From contig NZ_JAGRLA010000187.1 of the NCBI RefSeq assembly GCF_020442045.1, positions 1 through 35,960 of the forward strand: DNA of 35,960 nucleotides. The letters run 5' to 3'. The notes under the pieces are model-generated. The model was given only the letters and a program-made list of their open reading frames with translations. It was not told where the DNA came from and ran no database searches. The first letter of the stretch is position 1; every line of letters starts with the position of its first letter. Below are positions 1 through 7,892 of this stretch, piece after piece. Made by a program: the position numbers and the translations under genes. This DNA comes from Bauldia sp. Its GTDB lineage: Bacteria; Pseudomonadota; Alphaproteobacteria; Rhizobiales; Kaistiaceae.

Positions 1-1627
1 ATTGCCGGTGAGCCTCTCCCAGTCGCCCATGCGCCTCCGACAAACGGCCATGCGCTTCGGCGAGCGTCGCCTGTTCGCCGGCCAGCCGCTCGACCTTTTC
101 CGAAGTCGCCCGGTCACTCTGTCCGATCGCCTTGAGGAGGTTGCCCTCCACCGCGCTCCTCGCCGCTTCTTCGCCGGCCCGGAACCTCGTGGCGGAAGCC
201 TCGATGTCACGCCGGAAGGCGTCCGAATCCCTCCTGAACGCCCCGAGGGCGTTACGCGAGACGGCGCTTTCCTCGATCACATCATCGGCCAGAGCCGCCG
301 TGATCAGCGCCAGCATGGCCCGGTCGCGGCCGGCGGCCTGGGGGTCGGCCAGGCCCTCCTTGCCGGCCAGGATGTCGTCGAGCGTGCGCTCGAAGACCGA
401 AGGATGGTGGAAGCGCATATAGCGCTGTCGCATCTGCTCCGACCGGGTCTCCAGCCGCCGCCGGTCGGACAGCTCCCCGAGCCGCGCCTCGAGCTCGTCC
501 CAGTTGCGCCACCAGCCGGTGCCCGCGCCCGTCATCGGGTCGTTTTCGGGATTCCGGTGCGGTCGCCTGGTGTGGGCGAGGTACGGCGTGCCGGAGGCGG
601 CGACCTCGACCAGTGCCCGCGCCCCGTCGGTTGGAAAGGAAGCGACGTAGACGTCGCAATCACAGTCCCACAACGCCTTCGCCACCGACGGTACCCAGGG
701 GCGGTGCACGAAGCCTCGCGGATCGATCCCCTCGCGCCGAAGCGCCTGGTCGATCCCGCCGGTGAGTTCGTCGTTCAGCGGGCCGATATGGATGTGGCGG
801 CCACCGGTGGTCTTCAGGATCAGGGCGATCGCCTCGGGGTAGGTGTAGGCATAGTCGCCGTCGAACTTGAGCGGCGTTCCGGAGGTCGCGGTGACCAGGG
901 CGCCGTTGCGGAGGAAGCCGTGCGGGCGCGGTCCCGGGTCCGGGCAGGTCAACGGAAGCAATTCCGGGGAAAGCCGCTGGGCGCGGGCAATGGCGGCCCC
1001 CAGGGGATTGAGCTCGATGAGCGTGATGTCCGGCATGTGCAGCCCGAAGGACGGCCTGCCGTCATTGTGGTGGACCAGCACGCAATCGGCGCAGATCTCC
1101 GCCTGGCATGCCGCGACCGCGACCGGGTCGTCGTGATGGTGGAACAGGAAGAGCCGGCCGGGACCAAGCTCCAGGAGCCGCGCCAGAAGGGCGTCGAGCC
1201 TGTCGTCGAGCGAGACGCCCTGCAGGCTGGTCGTGCGCTCCCGCGGGATTCCGGTCCGGGCAAGCGCCTCGGCGGTGAGCGCGGGAGGGTCCTTCTTGCT
1301 GGCGTTGGTGAGGATCAGATGCGCCCCCGTCGCGTGGTCGCGGCGGGCCTGGACGAAATCCCCGATCAGTGCCGTGTGCCCGCCTTGATCATAGACGTGG
1401 CTCGCAAGGTAGACATCCGGCCCGTCTCCCGCTTGCCGGGATGGGGCGCCGGCACCGTTGGCGCGATGGGCATCGAGCCGGGCGCGCCCGTGCTTCCAGA
1501 GCTCATGATCGAGACGACGCACGCCGAGCCCGATGCGGCTGAGACCCGGGAGGCGCTGGATCGACCGCAATTCGTCCCGGATGCGTTCAAGGGCTGGTTC
1601 CACTGACTGCGATTCCCCACCGGTCAC
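1..1627 (-). CDS. Glycosyltransferase, GT-B type, with C-terminal coiled coil (partial, runs off left edge)
   Basis: An open minus-strand frame runs from a GTG start at 1625-1627 off the window's left edge (542 codons seen, no stop). The start overlaps the TGA of the upstream gene as GTGA, so the two are probably translationally coupled. After about 60 residues comes VYLASHVYDQGGHTALIGDF, a GT-B N-terminal entry in which a glycine-rich loop meets the acceptor/donor cleft. It is followed by FLFHHHDDP, LVHHNDGRPSFGLHMPD and then the C-terminal Rossmann part (HIHIGPLND, VYVASFPTDGARALVEVAAS). E in ALVEVAASGTPYL fits the donor-binding glutamate of the GT4 class. The last ~120 visible residues are helical and charged and end in near-perfect heptads (AEAHGRL SEAHGRL GEAHRQ), a coiled coil. 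It is not in the same subfamily as the five genes to its right. Donor and acceptor are unknown. Confidence 0.8.
   Translation of the reverse strand, partial: MTGGESQSVEPALERIRDELRSIQRLPGLSRIGLGVRRLDHELWKHGRARLDAHRANGAGAPSRQAGDGPDVYLASHVYDQGGHTALIGDFVQARRDHATGAHLILTNASKKDPPALTAEALARTGIPRERTTSLQGVSLDDRLDALLARLLELGPGRLFLFHHHDDPVAVAACQAEICADCVLVHHNDGRPSFGLHMPDITLIELNPLGAAIARAQRLSPELLPLTCPDPGPRPHGFLRNGALVTATSGTPLKFDGDYAYTYPEAIALILKTTGGRHIHIGPLNDELTGGIDQALRREGIDPRGFVHRPWVPSVAKALWDCDCDVYVASFPTDGARALVEVAASGTPYLAHTRRPHRNPENDPMTGAGTGWWRNWDELEARLGELSDRRRLETRSEQMRQRYMRFHHPSVFERTLDDILAGKEGLADPQAAGRDRAMLALITAALADDVIEESAVSRNALGAFRRDSDAFRRDIEASATRFRAGEEAARSAVEGNLLKAIGQSDRATSEKVERLAGEQATLAEAHGRLSEAHGRLGEAHRQ
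2..64 (-). repeat. Tandem heptad repeat inside the coiled coil of the first gene
   Basis: On the minus strand three successive 21-base units encode LAEAHGR, LSEAHGR and LGEAHRQ. The DNA copies differ at several third positions, so selection on the heptad rather than a fresh duplication could explain them. The array may continue beyond the window edge. Confidence 0.6.
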
Positions 1628-2763
1628 GGCTGCTGCAGATCGGGCCACCAATGGCACCGGTCGAGGCTTGCCTGGATAGCGACCAGATTGGCGGAGACGT
1701 CCGCGACAAGGGCGGCGGCGGCGACCGGTATGTCGCCGTCCCGGGACTGGCGCCGGACGGTCTGCTTGGTCATCGCCGAAATGTCCCGGAGGTAGTCGGA
1801 CATCGCCATCTGTTCCTCGGCCCAGTCCGCCTGCTGGTTCTCGTGGGCTTCCATCGCCTCCCGATAGATCGCCTCGATCCGCGCGGCGAAATCACGGAAA
1901 TCGGAGCATCGGCGCACCTCCTCCGCGACCCGGCGCGCATCCGTGCTTGAATAGCATTCGACCCTCGTCCGCACGCTCTCCGTGTCCGGCGGCTCGGTGG
2001 CGACCGGCGCATAGCCGGCCGCCCGCACATGTTCGAAAGTCCCGGTGGTCACCATCTCGCCGCATGTCGTGGCATCGGCGATCACGACGCAACAGCCGCA
2101 GGCGAGCGCTTCCACCGCGTTGCGTCCGCTGGCGAAGACGATGTCATAGTCGTGCAGCCGCTGTTCGGGCTCGTCGAAGATGCGGCCGAAGTCACGGCCG
2201 ACGAGATCGAGCGCGATCCCGAATCCGGCCATTGCCGCGGCGGCGGCGGCGACCATCGGACTGTCGGGGTGGCAGCGGTCACCGTAGAAGGCCGCCCTGG
2301 TCGGCCGGTCGGGGATGTCACGGGCCCGGGCAAACCGCCGAAGGTCGATGCCCGGTGGAACGAGAGCGACGCGATCCCGCGGAATGCCGGCTTCCTCCAG
2401 CCACGCAGCCAGGCCCGGCGTCGATGCCACATAGCGGAAGATGCGCGGATGGCGCGGCAGGGGGCCAAGCCGGGCGGACGCGTCGCATTGAAAGACGGCG
2501 GGCAAGTCAGGCCGCGCGACGAGCGCGCTCATCGCGTCGAGATGATGTCGCGCGTGAAGGATGTCGGGCCGGACGGAGAGCTTCCCGAGATCGGCGACGA
2601 CAGGGATCGGATCGATGTCGAGAAGCCGCCTCTGCTGGCGCGGGTCGCTGCCGTAGCCGAAGACGAAGTGGCCGCGCTCCTGGAGCGCGCGAGCCAGATC
2701 GCGGACGAAGAGGTTCGCGGCCACGCGCTGATCGAGACGGTCGTTGGTGATCAGAACCTGCAT
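1624..2763 (-). CDS. Glycosyltransferase, subtype A paralogue (379 aa)
   Basis: Predicted cytoplasmic GT-B glycosyltransferase; donor and acceptor unknown. An ATG at 2761-2763 gives MQVLITNDRLDQ, which aligns with the first residues of the A paralogues at 4222 and 6684. An upstream in-frame ATG at 2880 would add 39 Arg/Gly-rich residues with no counterpart in the paralogues and is rejected. Shared landmarks: RPDILHARHHLDAMSAL, RHPRIFRYVAS, IPRDRVALVPPGID and, in the C-terminal Rossmann domain, DYDIVFASGRNAVEALACGC followed by CGEMV. The Glu in AVEALACG fits the second Glu of the GT4 EX7E motif; the usual first Glu (EGFG) is absent. A helical tail follows (IEAIYREAMEAHENQ). The stop overlaps the next gene's GTG start by 4 bp. 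This is the most diverged of the A copies. Confidence 0.85.
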   Translation of the reverse strand: MQVLITNDRLDQRVAANLFVRDLARALQERGHFVFGYGSDPRQQRRLLDIDPIPVVADLGKLSVRPDILHARHHLDAMSALVARPDLPAVFQCDASARLGPLPRHPRIFRYVASTPGLAAWLEEAGIPRDRVALVPPGIDLRRFARARDIPDRPTRAAFYGDRCHPDSPMVAAAAAAMAGFGIALDLVGRDFGRIFDEPEQRLHDYDIVFASGRNAVEALACGCCVVIADATTCGEMVTTGTFEHVRAAGYAPVATEPPDTESVRTRVECYSSTDARRVAEEVRRCSDFRDFAARIEAIYREAMEAHENQQADWAEEQMAMSDYLRDISAMTKQTVRRQSRDGDIPVAAAALVADVSANLVAIQASLDRCHWWPDLQQP

Positions 2764-2941
2764 ACCGATAGTCCCGTCCGGGAGGTCGTCACGACACCCG
2801 CGACCCCGCCGCCGGGATCGCCGGTGGCCGGTGGCGCGGCCGGCAACATCGCCCAACGGGGTCGCGATTTCCAGCGTCATCGGCAGCGGCCACGCGAAGG
2901 ATCAGGTTCGCGTCGCGATCGCGACCTCCGATCGAGGGTCC

Positions 2942-4048
2942 CTACTCGCCCCTGCGAATCGCCGCGACCTGCGCGGCAAGGGCCTCCGCCGCGGAATCCG
3001 ACGACCAGAAGCCGGCATCGCCGGTCTCCGACTGATCGTCGGCCAACTTGGCGACGGGCACCAGGCTCCGAAGATAGCGGCCGGTGGCCCGAAGCGCTTC
3101 CGCCGGTTCCTGCCTCGCCTCCCGGTGCTCGGCGATCACCTCCCCGTAGATTTCCTCCATCCGGGAAGCGGCGCGATCGACTCCGCATTCCCGTCGAAGC
3201 CGCTGGGTGACGGCCGCCGCCTCCGCCGCATCATACCGCTCGATTTCGCCGACGATCCGCTCGACCGACGGCGGCGGGGAATTCACCGGTATGGTGAAAT
3301 TCGCTTTCCGGAAGCGGTCGAAATTGTCGCTGCGGACCATCTCGCCGCATCCCTGCTGGCCCAGGACGATCACCGCGCAGCCGGATGCCAGGGAATCCAT
3401 GGCGGATTTTCCCGAGGCAAAGACAATATCGTAGTTGGGGAGCACCTCTTCCGGATTGTCGATCTCCCTGGTAATGCGCCGGCCGATACGGTCCAGCTCA
3501 AGTCCCTGGCCGGCCACCGCCTGACTGACGGCATCGACGATCGCGTTGGGCCGGATGTTATTTCCGAAGACGAGGGCCTTGCGCGGCTTGGGCGATGGCG
3601 TACGCGCAACCGGGAAGAGGGTCAGGTCCACCCAGTTCAGGATCACCTCGATGCGGAATGGCGGGAGGTTCGATTCGATCGCAAGGCGCCGCGCCAGCGT
3701 CTCGGTAATCGCCAGGTACCGGTAAATCCGCGGATGGATCGGCGGAGTGTCGCTGAACCCGCCGCCATGGCAATGGAAGACCGCCGGCACGTCCGGGAGG
3801 CTGGAGATGGCGAGCATCGCATCGAGATGGGATTGGGCATGGATCACGTCGGGAACGAAATCCAGGTCGTCCAGGTCCCAGACGACCTTGACGCCGGCGG
3901 TCGGGGCTACCGTGCGCCGTCCGCCAATCGATGCCGAGAAGACCCTGCCCCTGTGCCCGCGGTCCTCCAGGCAAAGAATCAGTTCGCGCGCCGCGCGTTC
4001 CGCTCCACCCAGGTTATTGAAACCGTAATCGGTGAAAAGGATGTTCAA
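2942..4048 (-). CDS. Glycosyltransferase, subtype B paralogue (368 aa, TTG start)
   Basis: The frame stays open back to 4174, but alignment with its paralogues puts the start at the TTG at 4046-4048 (MNILFTDYGFNNLGGAERAA), with GAGG just upstream. The N-terminal NLGGAERAARELI loop is the typical GT4 nucleotide-sugar cleft loop and resembles RVGGIQSIIRDLA of the B paralogue at 5392. Other landmarks are PDVIHAQSHLDAMLA, IHPRIYRYLAI and NYDIVFASGKSAMDSLASGC with CGEMV, and the B signature PVNSPPP. The catalytic-position Glu of the family (IEAL) is Asp here (MDSL), which may weaken or alter activity. It is divergent from the A gene at 4222, with 173 bp between starts. Substrates are unknown. Confidence 0.83.
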   Translation of the reverse strand: MNILFTDYGFNNLGGAERAARELILCLEDRGHRGRVFSASIGGRRTVAPTAGVKVVWDLDDLDFVPDVIHAQSHLDAMLAISSLPDVPAVFHCHGGGFSDTPPIHPRIYRYLAITETLARRLAIESNLPPFRIEVILNWVDLTLFPVARTPSPKPRKALVFGNNIRPNAIVDAVSQAVAGQGLELDRIGRRITREIDNPEEVLPNYDIVFASGKSAMDSLASGCAVIVLGQQGCGEMVRSDNFDRFRKANFTIPVNSPPPSVERIVGEIERYDAAEAAAVTQRLRRECGVDRAASRMEEIYGEVIAEHREARQEPAEALRATGRYLRSLVPVAKLADDQSETGDAGFWSSDSAAEALAAQVAAIRRGE

Positions 4049-4221
4049 GGGGCCTCGTCGCTCGGGTCGCTCGTCGATGGTCCGCTGCGCGCACCCCGGC
4101 GCCGGCGTCGTCGACCGGCGATCGCGGCGGAACAGCGCGCATTGCCCGGACCGGCGCGAAGCCCTAGCATTCACCGTCGGCCGCCGCCGGCCGCGAACAC
4201 CCCGGGATACTGGCCGGCAGG
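4049..4221. promoter_or_regulatory. Divergent intergenic region between first B/A glycosyltransferase pair
   Basis: These 173 bp separate the start codons of two divergent glycosyltransferase genes, so promoters for both should lie here. The stretch is extremely GC-rich and I see no convincing -35/-10 pair. GGCAGG abuts the ATG at 4222, which is too close for a standard ribosome binding site, so initiation of that gene may be weak or start elsewhere. Confidence 0.4.
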
Positions 4222-5346
4222 ATGCTGATTCTGATCACCAATGAGCGTCTCGATCTGCGTGCCGGATCGGATAGCTTTATTCGCGATCTCGCCAGGGGTC
4301 TACAGAAACTCGGCCACTATGTCATGGCCTATGGCAGTGACCCGCATCAGGGCAGACGCCTCGTCGAACGCGATTCCATCTCGGTCGCGACCGATCTGGA
4401 GCGGCTGCCGGTACGGCCGGATATCATCCATGCGCGGCATCACCTCGACGCGATGACCGCCATCGCCGCCCTTCCCGGCGTTCCGGTCGTCCATCACTGC
4501 ATTGGTCCGGCCTGGTCGACCGTGCTGCCGGTCCACCCCCGCATCCATCGATACATCGCCCCGGCAACCGGCATTGCGAACTGGATCGCGCGACAGGGGC
4601 CGATCCCGCGCGACCGTATCGACCTCGTTCACAGCGCCGTCGACCCCTTGCGCCTGGCCTCGACGGCGCGGCCCGCCGCCAGCCCGGAACGCCTTCTCGT
4701 CTATGACGACCAGATGCTGCCGGATTCGCCAATCGTGCCGGCGATCAAGGCGGCGGCGGACGGTCTCGGGCTTTCGGTCGAATTGGCCGGGCGACGCCTC
4801 GGGCGCGTCTTTGGCAACGCCGGGACGCGCCTGCCCGACTATGACATCGTCTTTGCCAGAGGCCGCGCGGCAATCGAGGCGATCGCCTGCGGCTGTGCCG
4901 TCGTCGTGGTCTCTCACGACCGCTGCGGGGAGATGGTTGACGAGGGTAATTTCGATCGCCTGAGGGAGGCCGACTTCTCCGTCGACGCGACGCGGCCGCC
5001 TACCCCCGCGGAACGGATTGGCGAGATCCTGCGCGGCTACTCGGCTCCGACGACCGCGGCACTTGCCGCCATGGTCGGGTCGCGGTGCGACTTCCCGGCC
5101 TATGCGGCGGCGATCGAATCCGTCTACCGCTCCGCTATCGCGATGCACGAAAGCCACGTCGAGGACATCAGGGCGGAGGAGAAGGCGATCGCGGCCTATC
5201 TCGCAGGTCTGGTTCCCGCTCTCAAGCGGCAATACAGCACGCAAAGGACGTTCTCCGACATGTCGCTCTGGTCGGAATCGACGTTCCGCGACCTGTCGGC
5301 GAAGATGGCCGCCATTCAGGTGGATTCCGACACGCTCCAGGGATAG
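4222..5346 (+). CDS. Glycosyltransferase, subtype A paralogue (374 aa)
   Basis: Predicted GT-B glycosyltransferase of the local A subtype. The protein starts MLILITNERLDLRAGSD and carries RPDIIHARHHLDAMTAI, LPVHPRIHRYIAP and IPRDRIDLVHSAVD in the N-terminal half. In the C-terminal domain, from about residue 207, are DYDIVFARGRAAIEAIACGC and DRCGEMVDEGNFDRLREADF. A C-terminal helical segment (IESVYRSAIAMHESHVED, EEKAIAAYL) is shared by all A copies. It is closest to the gene at 6684: the first ~80 codons align base by base with few gaps, suggesting a recent duplication. It lacks the first Glu of EX7E. It converges on the B gene at 5392 with 45 bp between stops. Confidence 0.85.
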   Translation: MLILITNERLDLRAGSDSFIRDLARGLQKLGHYVMAYGSDPHQGRRLVERDSISVATDLERLPVRPDIIHARHHLDAMTAIAALPGVPVVHHCIGPAWSTVLPVHPRIHRYIAPATGIANWIARQGPIPRDRIDLVHSAVDPLRLASTARPAASPERLLVYDDQMLPDSPIVPAIKAAADGLGLSVELAGRRLGRVFGNAGTRLPDYDIVFARGRAAIEAIACGCAVVVVSHDRCGEMVDEGNFDRLREADFSVDATRPPTPAERIGEILRGYSAPTTAALAAMVGSRCDFPAYAAAIESVYRSAIAMHESHVEDIRAEEKAIAAYLAGLVPALKRQYSTQRTFSDMSLWSESTFRDLSAKMAAIQVDSDTLQG

Positions 5347-5391
5347 GCGGGGCGGAGCGTCCGCTCGCCGAGCGTCCATCGCGCGGGGCGC

Positions 5392-6549
5392 TCACGCGTC
5401 GGGGTCCGGCTCGATCGTCGCCGCGATCTGTCGCGCCAGCGCCGCGAAAGCCGCCTTCCTCTTCTGCGGAATCGGCTGCGCTTCGGGCGGCGCGTCGAGC
5501 GGCTCGACCAGCGGGACCAGGTCGCGCAGGTAGCGGAACACCGCCCGTTGCTCGGCCGCCAGGTCGGGGGGCGTCCGCTTGTGGATGCCGATGACCTTCT
5601 CGTAGATGCCGAGAAACACGTCGACCTGTCGCCTGGCGTCGGCGACCCGGCGCAGACGCAGAGAGGTCGCGCCGACCTCGGCCGCCGAGATCCCGCGGAT
5701 CTCGCCGAGGATGGCAGCGGACGCCGGCGGCGGCGAATTCACCGGCGGCGTGAAATTGCCTTGCCGGAGCCGATCGAAATTGGACTGGCGAACCAGCTCT
5801 CCGCACGTGGTGTTGCCGAGTATGATCACCGCGCAGCCACAGGCCAGCGCCTCGATGGCCGACTTCCCGGAGGCAAAGACAAGGTCGTAGCGGGGCAGGT
5901 CCTTTTCCGGAAACAGGACGGTCCGCAGCTTCGTGCCAAGGCCCCGGAAATCGAGCGTCAGTCCGGCCGCGTCCGCCGCCTCGCGGATCTCCCGGCCGAC
6001 CGCCGAATCCGGGTCGAAGTCGCGCCGGTAGACCAGAGCCTTTCGCGGTCGCTCCGGCGGCTCGCGCCTGACGGAAAAGCGCTCCAGGTCGACCGTGTTG
6101 CAGACGACCGCGATATCCCCTTCGTCGATCCCGCTCTCGGTCGCCATGCGGAGGCGAAGCGTCGGCGACATTGCCGTGTATCCGTAGATGCGCGGATGCC
6201 TGGGCGGCCGATCGCCATGGGTGGCGCCATGGCTCGAATAGAGCGCGGGAACGCCGGGCAGCGCCATGATGGCCGGCATCGCCACCAGGTGGTGATGCCC
6301 GTGGATGATGTCGGGAACAAAAGGCAGGGCATCCAGGCTCCAGACCATCGGGGTCCCGATACCGGCCGATGCGTCTCCGTCGACCGGTTCCCCGACGCCG
6401 TAGACCAGCGTCTCATGCCCCCGCCGGCGGAGGCCGGAGGCAAGGTCGCGGATGATCGACTGGATGCCGCCGACACGCTTTGGGCTGGAGCAGGTGAAGA
6501 GGACCTTGATGCCCGTGCTCCCTGGCAGACGGGATATCTGTCGCGACAC
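5392..6549 (-). CDS. Glycosyltransferase, subtype B paralogue (385 aa, GTG start)
   Basis: Predicted GT-B glycosyltransferase; substrate unknown. The longest frame starts at the GTG at 6547-6549, and the family-conserved start KVLFTCSSPKRVGG lies about 14 residues in, with no ATG/GTG/TTG closer. RVGGIQSIIRDLASGL is the nucleotide-sugar loop. PDIIHGHHHLVAMPAIMALP, RHPRIYGYTAMSP, RYDLVFASGKSAIEALACGC, CGELV and PVNSPPP mark it as a sibling of the gene at 2942. The DNA around the PVNSPPP coding segment of both genes is visibly alike (both contain GAATTCACCGG). Unlike the gene at 2942 it keeps Glu in AIEALACGC. It is divergent from the A gene at 6684. Confidence 0.85.
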   Translation of the reverse strand: MSRQISRLPGSTGIKVLFTCSSPKRVGGIQSIIRDLASGLRRRGHETLVYGVGEPVDGDASAGIGTPMVWSLDALPFVPDIIHGHHHLVAMPAIMALPGVPALYSSHGATHGDRPPRHPRIYGYTAMSPTLRLRMATESGIDEGDIAVVCNTVDLERFSVRREPPERPRKALVYRRDFDPDSAVGREIREAADAAGLTLDFRGLGTKLRTVLFPEKDLPRYDLVFASGKSAIEALACGCAVIILGNTTCGELVRQSNFDRLRQGNFTPPVNSPPPASAAILGEIRGISAAEVGATSLRLRRVADARRQVDVFLGIYEKVIGIHKRTPPDLAAEQRAVFRYLRDLVPLVEPLDAPPEAQPIPQKRKAAFAALARQIAATIEPDPDA

Positions 6550-6683
6550 TAGCGCCCGCTCCGGCGCCGAACAAGGTTGACACCGCCACGCGGTGGAGCT
6601 TGTTGCTTGGGGACCACCGCGGTCTCCGAGGGGACCACCGACGGCCGCAGCAGCCCCGAGAGACGCCCTGGAACGTGCCAGAG
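6550..6683. promoter_or_regulatory. Divergent intergenic region of second B/A pair with phased direct repeats
   Basis: These 134 bp lie between divergent start codons. On the plus strand TTGACA occurs at 6577-6582, overlapping an inverted repeat CACCGC-cac-GCGGTG at 6581-6595. No good -10 sits 16-18 bp downstream. Two copies of GGGGACCACCG at 6609-6619 and 6630-6640 are 21 bp apart, i.e. on the same helix face. A shared operator for the two genes is an inference. Confidence 0.4.
6609..6640. repeat. 11-bp direct repeat, 21-bp phase
   Basis: GGGGACCACCG occurs at 6609-6619 and again at 6630-6640 in the noncoding gap between divergent glycosyltransferase genes. The two-helical-turn spacing suits a dimeric regulator, but the repeat is short and could be chance in GC-rich DNA. 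Confidence 0.6.
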
Positions 6684-7802
6684 ATGCGGATATTGATAAC
6701 CAATGAGCGGCTCGACCAGCGCGCGGGATCGGACGGTTTCGTTCGCGATCTTGCCCGGGGCCTGCAGGCGCTCGGCCATTATGTCATCGTCTATGGCAGC
6801 GACCAGCATCAGCGGCCCCGCTTCCTGGAGCGCGACTCGATACCGGTCGCGGCCGACCTCGAACGGCTGCCGTTCCGGCCCGACATCATCCACGCACGCC
6901 ACCATCTCGACGCGATGACGGCGGTGTCGGGGCTGCCGGGAGTCCCGGCGATCCATCATTGCATCGCGCCGGCATCGTCGATCGTCCTGCCCGTCCATCC
7001 GCGCATCCACCGATATGTCGCCCCCTCCACCGATGTCGCCGGCCGGCTTGCGGGGGAAGGCATCGGGGAGGAGCGCATCGACCTTGTCGGCAATGCTGTC
7101 GACCTTCAGCGCTTCGCCCGGAGGCGGGAGCCGGCGACGCCGCCACGGCGGGTCCTCGTCTATGACGATGAGCTCGGAGCCGATTCCCCGGTCGTCTCGG
7201 CGATTCGCGCCGCGGCCGCGGCGCGCGGCCTCTCGCTCGATCATCTCGGGCGGCGGTTCGGGCGCGTCATCGACAACCCCGAGCTGCGGCTTCTCGACTA
7301 TGACATCGTCTGCGCGCGTGGCCGCAAGGCGATCGAGGCGCTCGCCTGCGGCTGCGCGGTCATGATCATCGCGCATGATCGCGGTGAGCGGCTGGTGGAC
7401 CGGCTCGACGTCGCGCGCCTCCGCGACACGGATTTCTCGGTCGGCGCCGACGCGCCGGTGGCCAGCGCCGATCGCCTGGCGGCGGCATTCGCCGGCTACG
7501 CGCCGGAATCGGCCGCGGCGGCGACCGCCGAGGTGCGGTCGGCCTGCGACTTCCCGCGTCTCGCCAGCGAGCTCGAGGCGGTCTATCGCTCGGCGATCGC
7601 GATGCATCAGGGCCACGTCGCGGATCCGGCCGCCGAGGAAAAGGCCGCCGCGCGCTATCTGGAGAAGCTGCTGCCGTCCATCAAGCGGATGGAAAAGGCG
7701 CAGACGATGGCCGGCGACGTCCCGCTGTCGACGGCGTCGATGCTCCTCGGCGCATCCGCGAGCCTCGCCGCGATCCAGGCCGATCTCGACAAGCCGCGAT
7801 AG
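6684..7802 (+). CDS. Glycosyltransferase, subtype A paralogue (372 aa)
   Basis: Predicted GT-B glycosyltransferase. The ATG at 6684 gives MRILITNERLDQRAGSDGFV, matching the paralogue starts; an in-frame extension back to 6600 is Arg/Gly/His-rich and non-homologous. Motifs: RPDIIHARHHLDAMTAV, LPVHPRIHRYVAPSTD, ERIDLVGNAVDLQRF and DYDIVCARGRKAIEALACGC. The paralogues' CGE is replaced by DRGERLVDRL, so the Cys of the CGEMV motif is lost in this copy only. The helical tail YRSAIAMHQGHVADPAAEEK follows. No good Shine-Dalgarno sequence is present; only GAG abuts the ATG. It forms the second divergent B/A pair with the gene at 5392. Confidence 0.85.
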   Translation: MRILITNERLDQRAGSDGFVRDLARGLQALGHYVIVYGSDQHQRPRFLERDSIPVAADLERLPFRPDIIHARHHLDAMTAVSGLPGVPAIHHCIAPASSIVLPVHPRIHRYVAPSTDVAGRLAGEGIGEERIDLVGNAVDLQRFARRREPATPPRRVLVYDDELGADSPVVSAIRAAAAARGLSLDHLGRRFGRVIDNPELRLLDYDIVCARGRKAIEALACGCAVMIIAHDRGERLVDRLDVARLRDTDFSVGADAPVASADRLAAAFAGYAPESAAAATAEVRSACDFPRLASELEAVYRSAIAMHQGHVADPAAEEKAAARYLEKLLPSIKRMEKAQTMAGDVPLSTASMLLGASASLAAIQADLDKPR

Positions 7803-7892
7803 CGGGTGGGTGCGGTATCCGCCGCGGGCCCGGTCCGCCGGCTTTCGCAACCGCGAACCAAGGGCCGCTCCGGCCGCGCCGGGGGACCGGGT

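Noticed and set aside
2..1606. Long plus-strand frame (534 codons) opposite the leftmost gene
   Set aside because: It is antisense to a glycosyltransferase frame with clear motifs; its product is Arg/Gly/Pro-rich with no family pattern. Long antisense frames are expected at this GC content.
2029..4228. Plus-strand frames at 2029-3210 and 2744-4228
   Set aside because: Both lie opposite two paralogous glycosyltransferase genes and show no motifs or repeat relation to each other; they are antisense shadows.
4300..7850. Minus-strand frames at 4300-5379 and 6549-7850 opposite the A-type genes
   Set aside because: Their similarity to each other (RPARPIQ-like and RRHRVEVM segments) simply mirrors the duplication of the sense genes; the sense frames carry the conserved enzyme motifs.
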